NCBI GenBank assembly: GCA_028583405.1
Contig: CM053250.1
Location: 39,009,142 to 39,073,141, forward strand
Source: Pogonophryne albipinna
Taxonomy: Eukaryota > Chordata > Actinopteri > Perciformes > Artedidraconidae
Direction of reading: 5' to 3'
DNA length: 64,000 nt
Made by a program: the position numbers and the translations under genes. The notes beneath the pieces are model-generated. The model made no database searches and was not told the origin of the DNA. It saw only the letters and a list, made by a program, of their open reading frames with translations. Shown one piece after another: positions 34,930-46,810 of the stretch; the stretch's first letter is position 1; every line of letters starts with the position of its first letter.

Positions 34930-37790
34930 CTACAAGTTTGTTGCACAATGCATGGACTTTTGGAGACATCTTAGCTCAAGAAAGAGCTTCTGAAATACTT
35001 CAAAAGTGTATTTCATCTTCGGTGGATAACTTAAGTTCATTGCATATATGAAGCCCGTGAGCAGAAGGCAAGCCTTTGACACACATCTGCAGTCATCAAG
35101 AACCTCACTTCCCTCGATGATGATGGACACATCGGCAGGGCCTTCGTGTGCTGCACTTCCACGGAGGACAACTATTTTCATGACGTGCTCAGCATAGTCC
35201 TCTCTGACGAATTCTTTGCTCACATCCTGTCAAAACATGTGAATCGGTGATGAGATACACTATACTGTACATGTTTTCTTTGAAGTGACTGAATATGCAA
35301 AAGGTGATTCATTAGGTTAAAGTGGCCATTTAATAGGGCTGAACTACCAATCAAAAATGTTATCGAAACTGCAATATTGCCTACAACAATTTTCAAATCG
35401 CAGCAGGTGCGATATTTGTAAAAGGAAAAATGTAAAGAAAACATTTTTGTTTGCTACAAATCCTCGCAAAAATCACACCATGATCATTTAAAAATGTTTC
35501 AATGAAAATGAGAATAATGATGATCATTTCCTGATATCGCAATTGCAATATCAGTTAAAATAATTGCAATTACATTTTTTTTTAATCGTTCAGCCCTAGT
35601 ATTTAACTAACTATTGATTTTATAGTTCCTTTCCTTTTGTAGATAAAGACGGGGTAAGTTATGTAGGGAATTTGTAGTCACTTTTATTTCTTGGTTTAAA
35701 AAAGCTGCTCTGTTCCAAGCAGGAAGTAAAAGCTGGTATAGTACTGGATTCAGTTTAGCGAAAATGAGGTGGGATCGGGGTTTAAAGGCTCAAATCTTCA
35801 ATTCTACTGAAAACCAAATTATGAATCAGAATGTAAAAAAAGATCATTAGAGAAAGAATGAAAAAAAGAATGAATGGAATAAAGTAAAAGGTTTGCTTTT
35901 ATTTTAAATATATTAAATACCAATTAATTTCATCTAAATGTTAAACTTAATTAAAAGGACATGCCTTTTCCACATACTGGCATGAGTCACTAACTTGTAG
36001 AGATATCCATGTACAACAATCATCAGAACATTTACCTGGTAGTCTTTGATGAGTTCCTCTGTAGACTCTCCAAGGAACTCCATCAAGCAGCGGATGATGG
36101 CATCTCGTCTATCTTCTACATGTAGCTGTTAAAACAGACAAGTACATTATTGAAGAGAGAAAGCAAAAGATGTTGCGTAATGGTCAATTGAACCTGCTAC
36201 AAAAGAAGGCACCAACTAGGTGCAAGGATGCAAAGCAGGATCAAGCTGTGCATACAAATGAGTTGAAACACATTTAACTTAAAACATCCTATGATGTGCC
36301 AAATGAAACCCAGGGTCAGTTGGGTAGATGCCCTGCTGGCTTTGGGTCTTGGTCAGGCCGGCCAGATCATATCATTACATTATTATTATTATCTTTTCTC
36401 AGTGAATAAGAGCCGAACATACGTTGATTGATTGTAATTGTATGAATTTTACGCTTTACCTGACTAAGTGAATCCAGCAGGGGTCTTATTTTTGTGCCTG
36501 CAACTCCGCCTTTTGTCCCAAATATCTCCTGCAGTTTTGGGGTGTAAAAGTCCAATTTGGTCAAAAAGGTTCGCTCGAGATGAATTGTTGTAATCCTTCG
36601 GAACTCCTCTTTGATCTGAAACAACAAGGTGATAAAAACACATGTCATGTGCTGTGTTGCAACAATAATGATTACCCAATTAATAAGGTACACCTAGCTA
36701 AAAGTAATGCAGTCAATCACAGCAATCTCAGCATCAGGTAGAGAAACACACGAAGAGCTGGATTTACCTGAAGTTCGGAGAACATTGCGGGCCATCTCTC
36801 CATGAAGTCGTGGACTGCAGGGCAATGCTGGACAACTTCTAGTCTTCGGTAGGAGAAAGACCTCTCCATTTTTTCACCAATGATCTTGTCATTGTTTTTC
36901 TTCTTTATTTCGTTCAGTAAGTCTATTCTCTCCCTCTCTAAAGTGTCACCTGTCTCCCCAAATGGCAGTGGTGGCAGGTAGTTCACTTCAGCTTTCTTAG
37001 GCCTTTTGATGCCTTTGGGGCCCCTTTCATTTGACGCCTGACTTTTACGCGAGTTCACCTCCAACTCTGGGCAGGCAAATTTACGGCATCTTAATTTTGC
37101 CCGGTAATTGCCCATTTTATATCTGATCCTCTGCTGCCAACCATACATGCCATTCAAAGACCCTGGCTCTTTGAGGCATGGGTACTTTTCTAACAAGGCT
37201 TCTAGCACAGCTAAAACTTGTACACCGGTTGGGTATGCTGTATAGCGAAATATTTCCTCAGCTAATTTCTCAAGTACGCTACTTCTCAGTCTTGGATTGC
37301 TCAATAGGGTGCCATCCTTTTGGTAAGCCTGGTTGCCTGCCTCCAGCGAAACGTCTACATCGTAAGAAAAAGTAGGTACTTGAAACTTAGCTGGCCACAG
37401 TTCGGACCGGTAAGATGTTCCAGAGGAAGAGAGCAGGATGGTGTCCTGAGGTCCAGATGAGTGGCGAGAGGAGTTGTCAGAAGATTGTTCTGCTATTGAG
37501 GAGTCAATATCCAATACTTCCACAGGACTGAGATTAAGGACAATTGGTTCAGTTTGAAAAACCTTTAGTGTTCCCTTGTCTTCTACATCGTCAATGCAGC
37601 TCAAAGTGCAAAACTGGCCATCAAAATCCATGTCTTGATACATCACAGTAAACTCCCCTGGAATATGAAATGCCTCTTGAAGTTCACAAATAAGTTCCGC
37701 AAGTGTTCTTGGGATTCCCGAGGGCAGAACCAGTTTGCGAATATCATTATGTTCAAAAATGATACGGAGCTTTGCAGGTGTTGTATCCAT
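34930..37790 (-). CDS. PB1-like, SAMD3-like family protein, 4 coding exons, intact
   Basis: The coding exons are 37790-36768, 36615-36460, 36125-36036 and 35226-34930, all with AG/GT junctions and compatible phase 0, giving 521 residues. Residues about 7-82 (LRIIFEHNDIRKLVLPSG to LKVFQTEP) look like a PB1/ubiquitin-like domain. Residues 95-130 are Ser-rich. Residues about 170-340 (KLAEEIFRYTAYPTGVQV, YPCLKEPGS, RIRYKMGNYRAKLR, SYRRLEVVQHCPAVHDFMER WP) and the C-terminus (YAMNLSYPPKMKYTFEVFQK) match a large fish family usually labelled SAMD3-like, of unknown function; I see no SAM domain here. The start was chosen at the first ATG after acceptor CTGATGCAG, implying an upstream non-coding exon. 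It lies 105 bp downstream of the broken transposase gene on the same strand. Fully open. Confidence 0.82.
35334..35598. mobile_element. hAT MITE, 265 bp, in an intron of the PB1-like gene
   Basis: TAGGGCTGAAC and GTTCAGCCCTA are inverted ends, flanked by CCATTTAA and GTATTTAA (6/8 match to an 8-bp TSD). It lies in the last intron, so splicing would remove it. Confidence 0.75.
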
Positions 37791-37895
37791 TTCGACAGAA
37801 GAAGCTGCATCAGAAACAGAGAAATAAAGAATGAATCAACTTGAAATCAATCCCACTGATAAAGGATGGCAACAACTTGTACTCACATTTCACAA

Positions 37896-40632
37896 CTAAT
37901 AGGAGAGGCAAATGTAGTGCTTCAAAGTAGTCAGTCGTCTTCCTGCTAGGGTGTATGCAGCCAAAGTGCAAAAATCAGCCATCTCTTTTTGCTCAAGTAA
38001 TTGCACATTGCTGGTGTTCTCTAACTCGTAGCTCCTAATGTGCTCATTGTACCATGTGTTTTGTAGTCTGACAACAAAGGCCAGTTTGTCACGAATCAAC
38101 ATCATCTGTAACACCTCGGCAAAGTCAGGCAATCCTGCGGTAGAACCATAACACACCATCATCCCAGTAGCATAGTTGGTGCCTAAAAAGCACACATTAC
38201 TTGCAACATGTACTGTTGTGACAGTTGGATATCTATACTTCACCATGTCTTTTATGTCATCCTTAAGTACATCTAAAGAGACCTCTGTTGTTTTTGTGAC
38301 TGACAGTGATGGTCTGACTGCATTTGAATCATGGAGCTGGTGCTTATTTGCAAGGGACAGCAAGATATTCCTAAAACAGCCCGTTTGTCTGACAATTCTC
38401 TTACAGAAGCTGTAAGCTAGCCTCAAATCTCATTGTCCACAAGGCAACTACGGGGCCAAATTCCCGAATGAGCTGAGGATAGTGCTCAAGGAAGTGGTGC
38501 TTAGGACGGAGCTTTTGTTGGGAAACGCTTCAAGGAATCTCCATCGGTGCTCAGAGATCAAACTGTCAAGATAACAAATGCTTTCCTCTGTATGGACTAG
38601 GGACATCACAAGGTCCACTATGTCTTTCAAGATCATCAGCATCTGCCACACTGGCTCATGTTCCGGTACTTTTAAACCTATTATCAGAGGAAGCAAACGC
38701 AGCAAACACCAGTTTTCATGGGCATTGACTCCCACTGATCTTCGTTTGGCAAAGTTACCAGGGAAAAGATGAGGGCGATTTGTTTTATCGCTCCACTTAA
38801 ATGGGAACTGTCAAATGGAGTCATTGAGTTCCATGAGAGAAAAATATTTCTTCTTGATCAAGATTTCAAATGACAATGCCAACTCCACTGGAACAATGCC
38901 CTCAAGAAGATCATGTAAAACATCTGGAGGGTAACCAGATGTTACATGGAAATGGTCAAGTGTTTCAGATAGTGCACACTTTTTTTTTTTGTGATTCAGA
39001 CTAGACAAAGCTGTCTGAACATGCAGCTCGTGTTGCTCTTTAGTTCTTTGTTGGAAAAAGCCAGATCTTACTTCTTTAGACTGAAAGTCGGACCGCTCCC
39101 CGAGACAAAACCGACAGACATGAGAAGACATAAAGCTTTCGACAAATCCTGCTACAGAATGGGCACCCAAATTATCTGCCACCACACTCACCACAGTCCC
39201 TCTGATGACTTTTCCCAAAGCTGTAACAAAAAGACCATCTTTCTCCAAGCTTTTCAGATCGGTTAAAAGTGGCTCTAAAACTCTCTGGAATCCAAACTGC
39301 TTAGTGTCCTGTGCCTTACACAGAATAGCTAAATAAATAGCGTCCAATGTTGATCGTGACTGTGCTGGAATGTCTCCCAGCACCCAATACACAGCCGTGA
39401 CTTTGTGCTTTTTTCGGGAAGTCCCAAGAGGATTACATACCTCAAAGTCATCAATGTACAGAATGATACTAATTCTGTCCTGCTCTGCAGAGAAAAAAAT
39501 CTTTTTTCTGATAGTGAGATCCATCATGAAAGGACAGATATTGTGAAGTACTTTCAGAGTTTCTTTCACTACCTAGTGCCTTTTCTTGGATATTCTTATT
39601 GTTTAATAACTGCAACAAGGACTGCAATATAGGTACATACAGGAATGTTTTACCCTCTCTCTTATCCAGTATGTACTCTTTTGGTTCAACAACGGAAAAA
39701 TGTTTCTTCATAAATTCTCTTCTCTTGTACGAAGTAGTAAAAGGTCCATCTGTTCCCAAAACTGAACTTATAGGGTGTGACTCAGAGATTTTTCACCAAA
39801 TCTGAGATTACAGCTTCATCCAAATCACAGTTATGGCTTTTTAAAGTGGATTCAATCACATCTCTTAAAACTGGACCAGATGCAAAGCAGGATATGAACT
39901 GTAGCTCATCTACAATTGTGTCAATACACTTGTTTGGAACATTGAAAGTGCTCTCTTACTAAAGTAAGAGGTGGCCAAACTTCTCCTTTATAACCTGAGA
40001 TAAATCCTCTGCTTCCTCAACAAAATGCTCAGGGCCATCATCCTCATCCTCTGTAAACAGACTCATCCTGAGCAACAGTGGGATCAGGGTATCTTTTCAA
40101 TACCTCAGTTTTAAAGTGTTCAGGGCCATGTTGAGAATGTTTCCTGTGTCTATGAGTAACAAAGGTTGAATATATGTTTGTACTGAAGCTGCAATCTTTG
40201 AATACACACGCAACTACTTCAAACCTCCTCAAATGCCTACCAAGATGTTCAAGATATATCCTCCCTGAATGAAAACTAGAATTGCATAGTAGACAATTAA
40301 ATGAAAGACCTAGTGTTACTGACTCTGTGTGCTGTCGGGACAAATGGGCACGAAGGGCATTAAATGTTTTAAACGAACAAGGGCAATCTGTATAAAGACA
40401 AGGGACTGAGTTGCAGCGTCCACCATTTACATGTTTTAGCCTGTAGTGCTTTAACAATCCTGTCCTTTTGTTAGATTCAAAGCTACATGTTTTGCACACC
40501 CATCTAGTGGAATCTGAAAAAAACACAAATGAATTCAATCTTTAAACCTCTTGAAACTAAACCATGTTACAAAAACATTTATATGTCAACTTAAACTTCT
40601 AACAGTACTGAGTTGATCAACTTACTCTGCAT
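37896..40632 (-). pseudogene. C2H2-finger and Tnp2-like transposase gene, multiply broken
   Basis: A 7-bp coding start (ATG 40632-40630, donor at 40626) can splice to a long exon from 40513, giving MQNSTRWVCKTC. Four C2H2 fingers follow (first C-x2-C-x12-H-x4-H). Later frames hold GTDGPFTTSYKRREFMKKHF, ILYIDDFEVCNPLGTSRKKH, VSVVADNLGAHSVAGFVESF, VCRFCLGERSDFQ and HFHVTSGYPPDVLHDLLEGI, which resemble in order the Tnp2 transposase of CACTA elements (acidic residues, zinc knuckle, D-x2-H block). Lesions: frame change near 40050, TAG-TAA at 39956-39961, frame change near 39782, homopolymer slip near 39495, TGA at 38811-38813, frame changes near 38515 and 38415. It ends at 37896. Function lost; the CACTA assignment is inference. 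Confidence 0.72.
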
Positions 40633-41300
40633 TAGCTGTCGAAGACGAAATTGCTGAATGACTCAATTTCCCTTGGTAACCTGTGAAATATATAGAAAGT
40701 ACATTAGAAATGAATTATGTAAATTACAGAACTTACTGTCTTGCAATTCATTGCTTAAATATGAACACAACAATATACATTCAGAGCCATTTTTATCATG
40801 TAAAATGTTATTTAAAAAATAATTCTATCACACATGTATACATACATACATACAACTTGTCACTGCATTCAAGGTAGGGCTGGGCGATATGGCCTAAAAA
40901 TAAAATCTCGATTTTTTCTAACTAATGGACAATTTTCGATTTAAACCTCGATTTTTTCTGTTTTTTTCTAAACAAACCAGACCAAGGCAAAATTTAAATA
41001 CATATTTTCTTTATTAACACAATACAAATAAATGAGATTACCAAGTAGTCTAGGCCTATGTGAACAAATCAGTTGTTCAAGAATAAAAAAAATAAAATAA
41101 AAATAGCACCACGGCACTTGGCTGTCATTAATGAGCAACGATTTTTTTTAAATCAAACTGAAAAAAAAATCTCTCTCAGGCCATCCCTGAAAAAACTTGT
41201 AAAATGAAATACAACAAATAATAAATAATGATAATGAAATGAATAATAAAAAAATACCCTCAAACAAAAATAACATCCCTTTAACTTTCTAGAAAGTTGT

Positions 41301-41588
41301 CTACAGGTTTTTCGCGAGGAAGACAAGCCTGTCTACTGCCTCTGGCTTGAGGCATGCTCTTTGGCATGTTACAATGTTACCCCCCGTACTGAAAACCCTC
41401 TCCGAAGGGGCACTTGTGGCAGGAATGGAGAGATATTTCTTGGCCAGATTACTCAGTCTTGGGAAGTTAGCTTCATGTAGCTTCCACCACTGCAGTGGGT
41501 CTGTATCAGGGTCTGTCTCAGACGACAACAAATAGGATGACAGCTCAGCTTCAATTTTGTCCTGCTCTGACTGGGAGGTAGACGACAC
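41301..41588 (-). pseudogene. hAT transposase C-terminal dimerisation domain
   Basis: The frame reads DPLQWWKLHEANFPRLSNLA, KKYLSIPATSAPSERVFSTG and AVDRLVFLAKNL, the hallmark hAT C-terminal dimerisation domain. The upstream frame is cut by the insertion at 41595, so only this piece of the transposase survives. Confidence 0.9.
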
Positions 41589-41594
41589 TGTCAG

Positions 41595-42600
41595 TAGTGA
41601 TGTGTCGGTCGCGAACGAGCCGGCTCAAAGAGCCGGCTCTTTTAAGTGAACGACGGGAGCCGGCTCTCGCCCGCGAACGAGCCGTTTTTTTGTTTTTTTT
41701 GCGGAGGGATCTAGATCGGCATGAAGGCACATTATGCAATGTGCAATGTGCACATTATCCCGCTTATTACACATGGCCACATTCTCAACAAAGTAACGAC
41801 ATGACTCCCAATATTAATTGAAATGCTTTTATGGATTTAGAAAATGATTTTATTGATTTAAAAATAGTTTTATGTATTGATTTAAATTGACAAGCATCCG
41901 CTAAGAAAAGTAGTCCGTTGTTACTGTTTGAACTAACGTAGCAACAGCAGGAACTGCTTCGATAGTGTTTTTGAGGAGCTTTTTGATTACAGCTTTGAAA
42001 ACATCGTTGCTTGCTTTAAAAGTAGCACAATTCATTATGTCAAACCTTGGAAAGTATCTAGATATCCCTGCCCTAATGCCAAAGTAACTGCCAACTGAAT
42101 ATGTGTCGCCGTTTGATGTCTATGTCTGGGCCGCTGCGTAAAAAGGAGGGTTTCTGCCCCATTACTTCTCTTCTTACTTCTATAAGAATAAAACACGGAG
42201 GACGGAGATCTCTTTTTGTCCCCCTCTTCTGACAGCCCAGCAGCTGATCTCAGAGCACGCTCCCCTCTCCTGCAGGGGGGCGTGCTCTGAGATCAGCTGC
42301 AGCTCACAGAATCAGCCCCCTGCAAAAACAGCGCTGGAAAGAGCAAATGGAGCGAAATGAGGCATGGCTAAAATGCAGGATCTTTTTGGTATTTTGAAAA
42401 TATATATATATTTATATACTTTATATAGGTCGATACAGTAGCCCCTTTTTTAAATAGTTTTTATAGGTGTTGCTATCTGTTTTGTGTAGCGTGGTTCTAC
42501 AAGCAAGTCAATGCATTCATTGGGTGGTATCAGAGAGTTACACGGTCTGTAAATGCAATGAAAACAATTGGCCACAGCAAATCATTTATATTAAACATGT
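41595..42600. mobile_element. Nested insertion with a hAT-type left end
   Basis: It starts TAGTGATGTGTCGGTCGCGA at 41595, the same terminus as the element at 61530. The right boundary was not found; the interior includes a segment (41826-42175) shared in inverted orientation with 59390-59740 and a long hairpin at 42241-42299. Confidence 0.5.
42241..42299. repeat. Perfect 20-bp inverted repeat (hairpin)
   Basis: CAGCTGATCTCAGAGCACGC at 42241-42260 is exactly complementary to 42280-42299, with a 19-bp C/G-rich spacer that could extend the stem. Confidence 0.9.
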
Positions 42601-42918
42601 AATTTTTACTTTACTACAAAGGATGTATTGAATAATTTAAGTGATATATGTGTACACAGAGCTGCAGATCGGGTAGTCACAGGCAATGTGGCTGAGTTTT
42701 GTGCGCGTTCTGGAAAGTGAGAGAGTAAGCCTCTACGGAGTCCCTTAAAGCAAAACAAATCTGCGGAGTCTAGAAATGTTTTTAAATCGCGATTTTTCAG
42801 TTCAGCCATTTCACAAACCGTAGGAAAGTAAAAATGCAAATTAATCGTTAAAACCGAAAAAATCGCCCAGCCCTAATTCAAGGCTAATCAATACGCAAAG
42901 TAAAAATAACGTAATAAT

Positions 42919-43667
42919 TAGAGATGTCCCGATCCGATCACGTGATCGGAGCCGATTACGTGATTTTCAAAAAATCGGGGATCGGGATTTTTTTTAATTT
43001 TATTTAATGTTACAAAACAAAAATGACCATGTTCACGTCTTAAAGTCATCCTGAGGCCTTAGTTTTGGTTTGAAATGACAACATCATGTATGTGTTGCTT
43101 CTTTTGGGCTTGTTTTCAGACCTGGTTGCTTATTTCTCTCAAAGCTGGCAACAGAGTGGGCGCGCAGTGTCTAGCAGTAAGCTAACGAGAGGCTACGTTC
43201 AGCTGGTGACTCGGGACAGAGAAAATGTCAGGAGTTTGGAAGTATTATAAAATTGAAAGCGAGGGCAGTGTAACAGCCAGATGCAATGTTTGCAAGGAAG
43301 AGGTTCCGCGTGGTGGAAAGAACAGAGCTACGTTCAACACGACCAATCTAATACGCCACCTGAGAAACAAACACCAACAACAACACGACGAGTACACAGC
43401 GGCCACTCAGGTAACGGCACTGAAACAACCGACACTTTCAGAGACTTTTAAAAGGAAAGAGAAACTGCCCCAGAACAGTGAAAAGGCCAAACAAATAACA
43501 GCCAAGATAGCTGAACTCATCGCGTTGGATGACCAGCCGTTATCTGTTACCTTTTTTTTCTCTTAATGCATTGCATAAAGATCGGAAAAAATCGGTATCG
43601 GCAGATTGTCAAAATCAAATGATCGGAATCGGATCGGGAGCAAAAAAATGTGATCGGGACATCCCTA
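42919..43667 (+). mobile_element. hAT element with BED-finger ORF, copy 2
   Basis: The ends TAGAGATGTCCCGATC and GATCGGGACATCCCTA are flanked by a perfect TSD GTAATAAT (42911-42918 and 43668-43675). It is an internally deleted relative of 15034-16620 in the opposite orientation. Confidence 0.93.
43225..43566 (+). pseudogene. BED-finger N-terminal fragment of hAT transposase
   Basis: The frame reads MSGVWKYYKIESEGS, CNVCKEEVPRGGKNR, TTNLIRHLRNKHQQQHDEY and then TLSETFKRKEKLPQNSEKAK, ITAKIAELIALDDQPLS. It is the BED zinc finger plus the start of the core region, about 105 residues, before running into the terminal inverted repeat. It could still make a short DNA-binding protein without a catalytic domain, but there is no sign that it does. 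Confidence 0.75.
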
Positions 43668-43699
43668 GTAATAATACCTTTATCCAAAATACAACCCTT

Positions 43700-44540
43700 C
43701 AATACAATGACAGACCTGCCTCTACACGGGAACGTTTGCGTTTATGCACAGTATGCATTTTCAAAAAGGTCTTCCGTTCACATGCATTCGTTTCATTTAA
43801 CGTGTCTGTTCACACGAGACCGCTCGACCCGCTGTAGTACATATGCCAGGCCTGTAAGTGGCGCTGCTGCCGCCACAAAATACACCAAATACAGCGAAGA
43901 AGACCCTGGAGCATGGTTGCCATGGTTGCCCTTCTGTTTATGTCCCGCGGTGGATTTAGCAACATGTAGTTCATGTAATTCTCCATGTCCACTTGTTGCT
44001 GATGGTTGTGGTAGAGGAGCTGTAGATTTTGCACTAACATCAGTTGCACGGTCGAGCTGTAGATTTTGTACTAACATCTGTAGAATGGTCAGTAGCAGTA
44101 GCGCTAGCAGTAGCTACTGACCATGCTACAGCAGTGAGCAGGAGAGGTGGGGCTATGGCTTCATCTATGGGGAAATGATCGTATAGATGAGATTACACGA
44201 AGCCGTTTGACCCCCCAGAGCGTTTCGTTTGCAAATCTATCCACCTTGGGACCCGTTATCGTTTGTGGGGCCGTTTCTATCGTTTTGTTACGGCCTCGTG
44301 TAAATGAAAGGGCTATACGCAAGAGAAACTATGCGGATACAACCCGTTTTGTTCTCGTGTAAACGGGGTCTCAGAGCTCATATCTGTTCAGAAACTAGAC
44401 AAAAGTGAAACAAGTACAAACCGCAGACTTGTCAAAGCATTAATTCATGGTTTTTACTAACCGGTATCAGTATGTTGTTACGGGCCGGGACAAACCAAAC
44501 TGTGCTACGTGCTGCACTGGAAAAGCGCCAACAGTGAATC
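43700..44540. other. MITE-like segments, boundaries unclear
   Basis: CTACACGGGAACGTTTGCG near 43720 and CTCGTGTAAACGGGG near 44355 resemble inverted ends of a common fish element, and 44380-44495 (TTCAGAAACTAGACAAAAGT, ACTAACCGGTATCAGTATG) is shared with the PIF/Harbinger element at 63221-63966. GCACTGGAAAAGCGCCA near 44517 looks like that element's right end. No TSD pair was established. Confidence 0.4.
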
Positions 44541-45099
44541 CATCGAGGCAAACACACAGACACACTCACCTTTTAAATCGCGCTGTTCATATTTCATTGC
44601 AAATATAATATTCCTTGACCACTTTGTCCTTCTCTAGGCTGCAGTGAAACTGACCGCATCACGTAGCGTCGCACATACTGTTGAGTATTTCTTTTGTTGA
44701 GCTGGAGCCATGAACACCCCCCTCTCCCGAAATAAAAAACTATTCAAATTTTAAAAAGTGCGCCAGTGCCATAGTTTCCATTATAAACGGCGAATGTTGT
44801 CGTAGTCGACAACTTTGAAGCTTCAAATAAGCCTTTAAAAAATATATATTACATCTGATGTGTGCAACTTGCATGAAACCGGGCTAAGTTTGCTAGCACG
44901 ATAACGAGCTAGTTAGCCAGCTACTCTGTCGGCTAATCTTAGCTAACTTAGCCTTACATTTTTAATAACCAAATACTGACTTCAGCTGACAAGCTAATAG
45001 GAATGTAACAAGTTAACCAATCACATAAACATACTCACATGACTCCACATCGATGAATATTCAAATGAAATGGTCGACCAAGCAGTCTTCAAGTTCCAC

Positions 45100-45227
45100 T
45101 CAAATGTCAACCTTCTGAGTGGACTGTCCGTGCTTGTCTGCGGGGGCAATGTGCGCGGGAAATACTCTCCTCTGACGTCACCCGCAGTTAACTCGCATTT
45201 CCCATGTACATTTTAATAGCTTTAACA
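45100..45227 (-). promoter_or_regulatory. Promoter-like patch with CRE-type motif
   Basis: This GC-richer patch contains TGACGTCA at 45173-45180 and GCGCGGGAAA (E2F-like) near 45153, upstream of the minus-strand genes of the CACTA-like element. It could be their promoter, but no first exon was identified. Confidence 0.25.
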
Positions 45228-46810
45228 CAGGGCTCTCCAACACGTCGATCGCGAGCTACCGGTAGCTCGCGGGCAGCTTTTCAGTAGCTCACCGCTCGAT
45301 TATCGATTATAGCGTTGTAAGGTTGCTTCTTGATTTTTCGGCCGCGGCTGGACAATAACGTTTTTTGATTTTAGAATTACACGAATATCAAATTGGTCGG
45401 TGACGCAGAGATCAAGGAACAGACGTGACAGCGGCACAGCGACACCACACACGGACCAGTCTGCTTTCTCCAGCAACACCAGTCCAGAACCAACAGCAGA
45501 ATGACCCGCTCTGAATCAGGCCGTGTCGCTACGGCTCAGAGACACACAGGGAGGGATTTGTGTTTTTTGAAAAACACTCGTTATCGTCATGTCAGGTTTT
45601 TGGTGGATTTAATCAAGTCTTGGATTGCAGAGTATGAATGTCCTCTTGCTATTTTCAGTTGATAAATACTTGTGTAAAGTTTGTGAAGGCAGGAGGAAAG
45701 CTTCCGCGATCCCCGTCTCCTCTGTTCCTCCAAACCCCGCCCCCTCCTGAAAATAATGGCTGATAGTAACCCGATAGAAACTTTATTATTCACTTAATCA
45801 CTGATTGAGATATGATGAAGCTAACTTAGTCTCATACATTCATGGGATTTATGTAACAGTAAGACAGAGAATGTGAGTGTGCACCCACATGCAGTATTTT
45901 TGTTTTTATAATGCTGTTGTCTGCTGTGTTCAGACTCAAGTCATGTGTGTGATGCCACATTCAGGACCTTCAGTATCCTTTCTTTAACAGAAGACCGTTG
46001 CTAGAAGCTGCAGCTAGACTGCAGAAGCATTCGTTTTTTGTTTTTGAGGATGGAACAATTTCACACACAGATATAGGGAGGCTAGACCTATACAGTTGGT
46101 TTATTATGGTTTATAATTTAATGTCAAGACGAAGAAGAAGAAGAAAAAGATGGCTGAACTGTTCAGTGTCAATCCTGTGGAGATGGAGGTTATAAATCTC
46201 CAAAATCATGTTCAGCTCAAGTCTCATCAAAACTCACAACATTTCTGGAGCCTTGTCGACCCAGAAAACTCTAAGAACATTCACCAAGCAGCACTGAACA
46301 CGTCTGCTTTATTTGGTTCTGTTCTACAGACCTTTGTGAAGCAGCTTTTTCTGACATGAATGAAATCTAAATACAGAACAAGACCGACTGATGAACATGT
46401 AAATGACTCTATTAGAGTGAACCTAAGTGGGTACACTCATACACTCTATGGTGGACTCCATGCAGCGCCATTCATCTCACTAACTGTAAAAAAAGAGTGA
46501 ATGCACTTATTTTACCATAAGTGCCATAGCTTGTCAGGTGGTGATTAAGGACATTTATGTGAATTCTCAGTGATGTACTCACTATGTGGGCCATAATAAT
46601 ATGTGAGACATTTTCGTTTTCTTGGACCTTGATGTGAAGTTAAGATTTGTGATAAGCTTTAGGTATTGCAATTTCACACGTGTACAAAAGTAGCTTAATT
46701 CAACTGATGAGTGCTATGTGAATAAATGTAAGCGATGTGATGCAAGTAGCTCTTGGCCACTTTCATTTTTTCAAAGTAGCTCTCAGATGAAGAAAGGTTG
46801 GAGACCCCTG
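45228..46810. mobile_element. hAT element, 1583 bp, with borrowed interior
   Basis: The ends CAGGGCTCTCCAACACGTCG and GGTTGGAGACCCCTG are flanked by a perfect TSD CTTTAACA (45220-45227 and 46811-46818). The interior at about 45298-46110 is homologous to the interiors of the hATs at 55437-56597 and 58170-60602, whose ends are entirely different. Confidence 0.92.

Larger units (their letters stand above)
40875..42875 (-). mobile_element. hAT element, 2001 bp, with dimerisation-domain remnant
   Basis: The ends TAGGGCTGGGCGATATGGCC and ATCGCCCAGCCCTA are flanked by a perfect TSD ATTCAAGG (40867-40874 and 42876-42883). The minus strand carries the C-terminal part of the transposase at 41301-41588 and a possible start MAELKNRDLKTFLDSADLF near 42812. 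About 1 kb between (from 41595) belongs to another insertion. Confidence 0.93.

Noticed and set aside
40060..40115. Possible 53-nt intron (GTATTG...TTTACAG) restoring the transposase-like frame
   Set aside because: The join would be in the wrong phase and the intron would be too short; a frameshift is simpler.
43700..44372. A complete MITE with CGTTTACACG-type ends
   Set aside because: Suggestive inverted ends but no target duplication could be found, so boundaries were not claimed.
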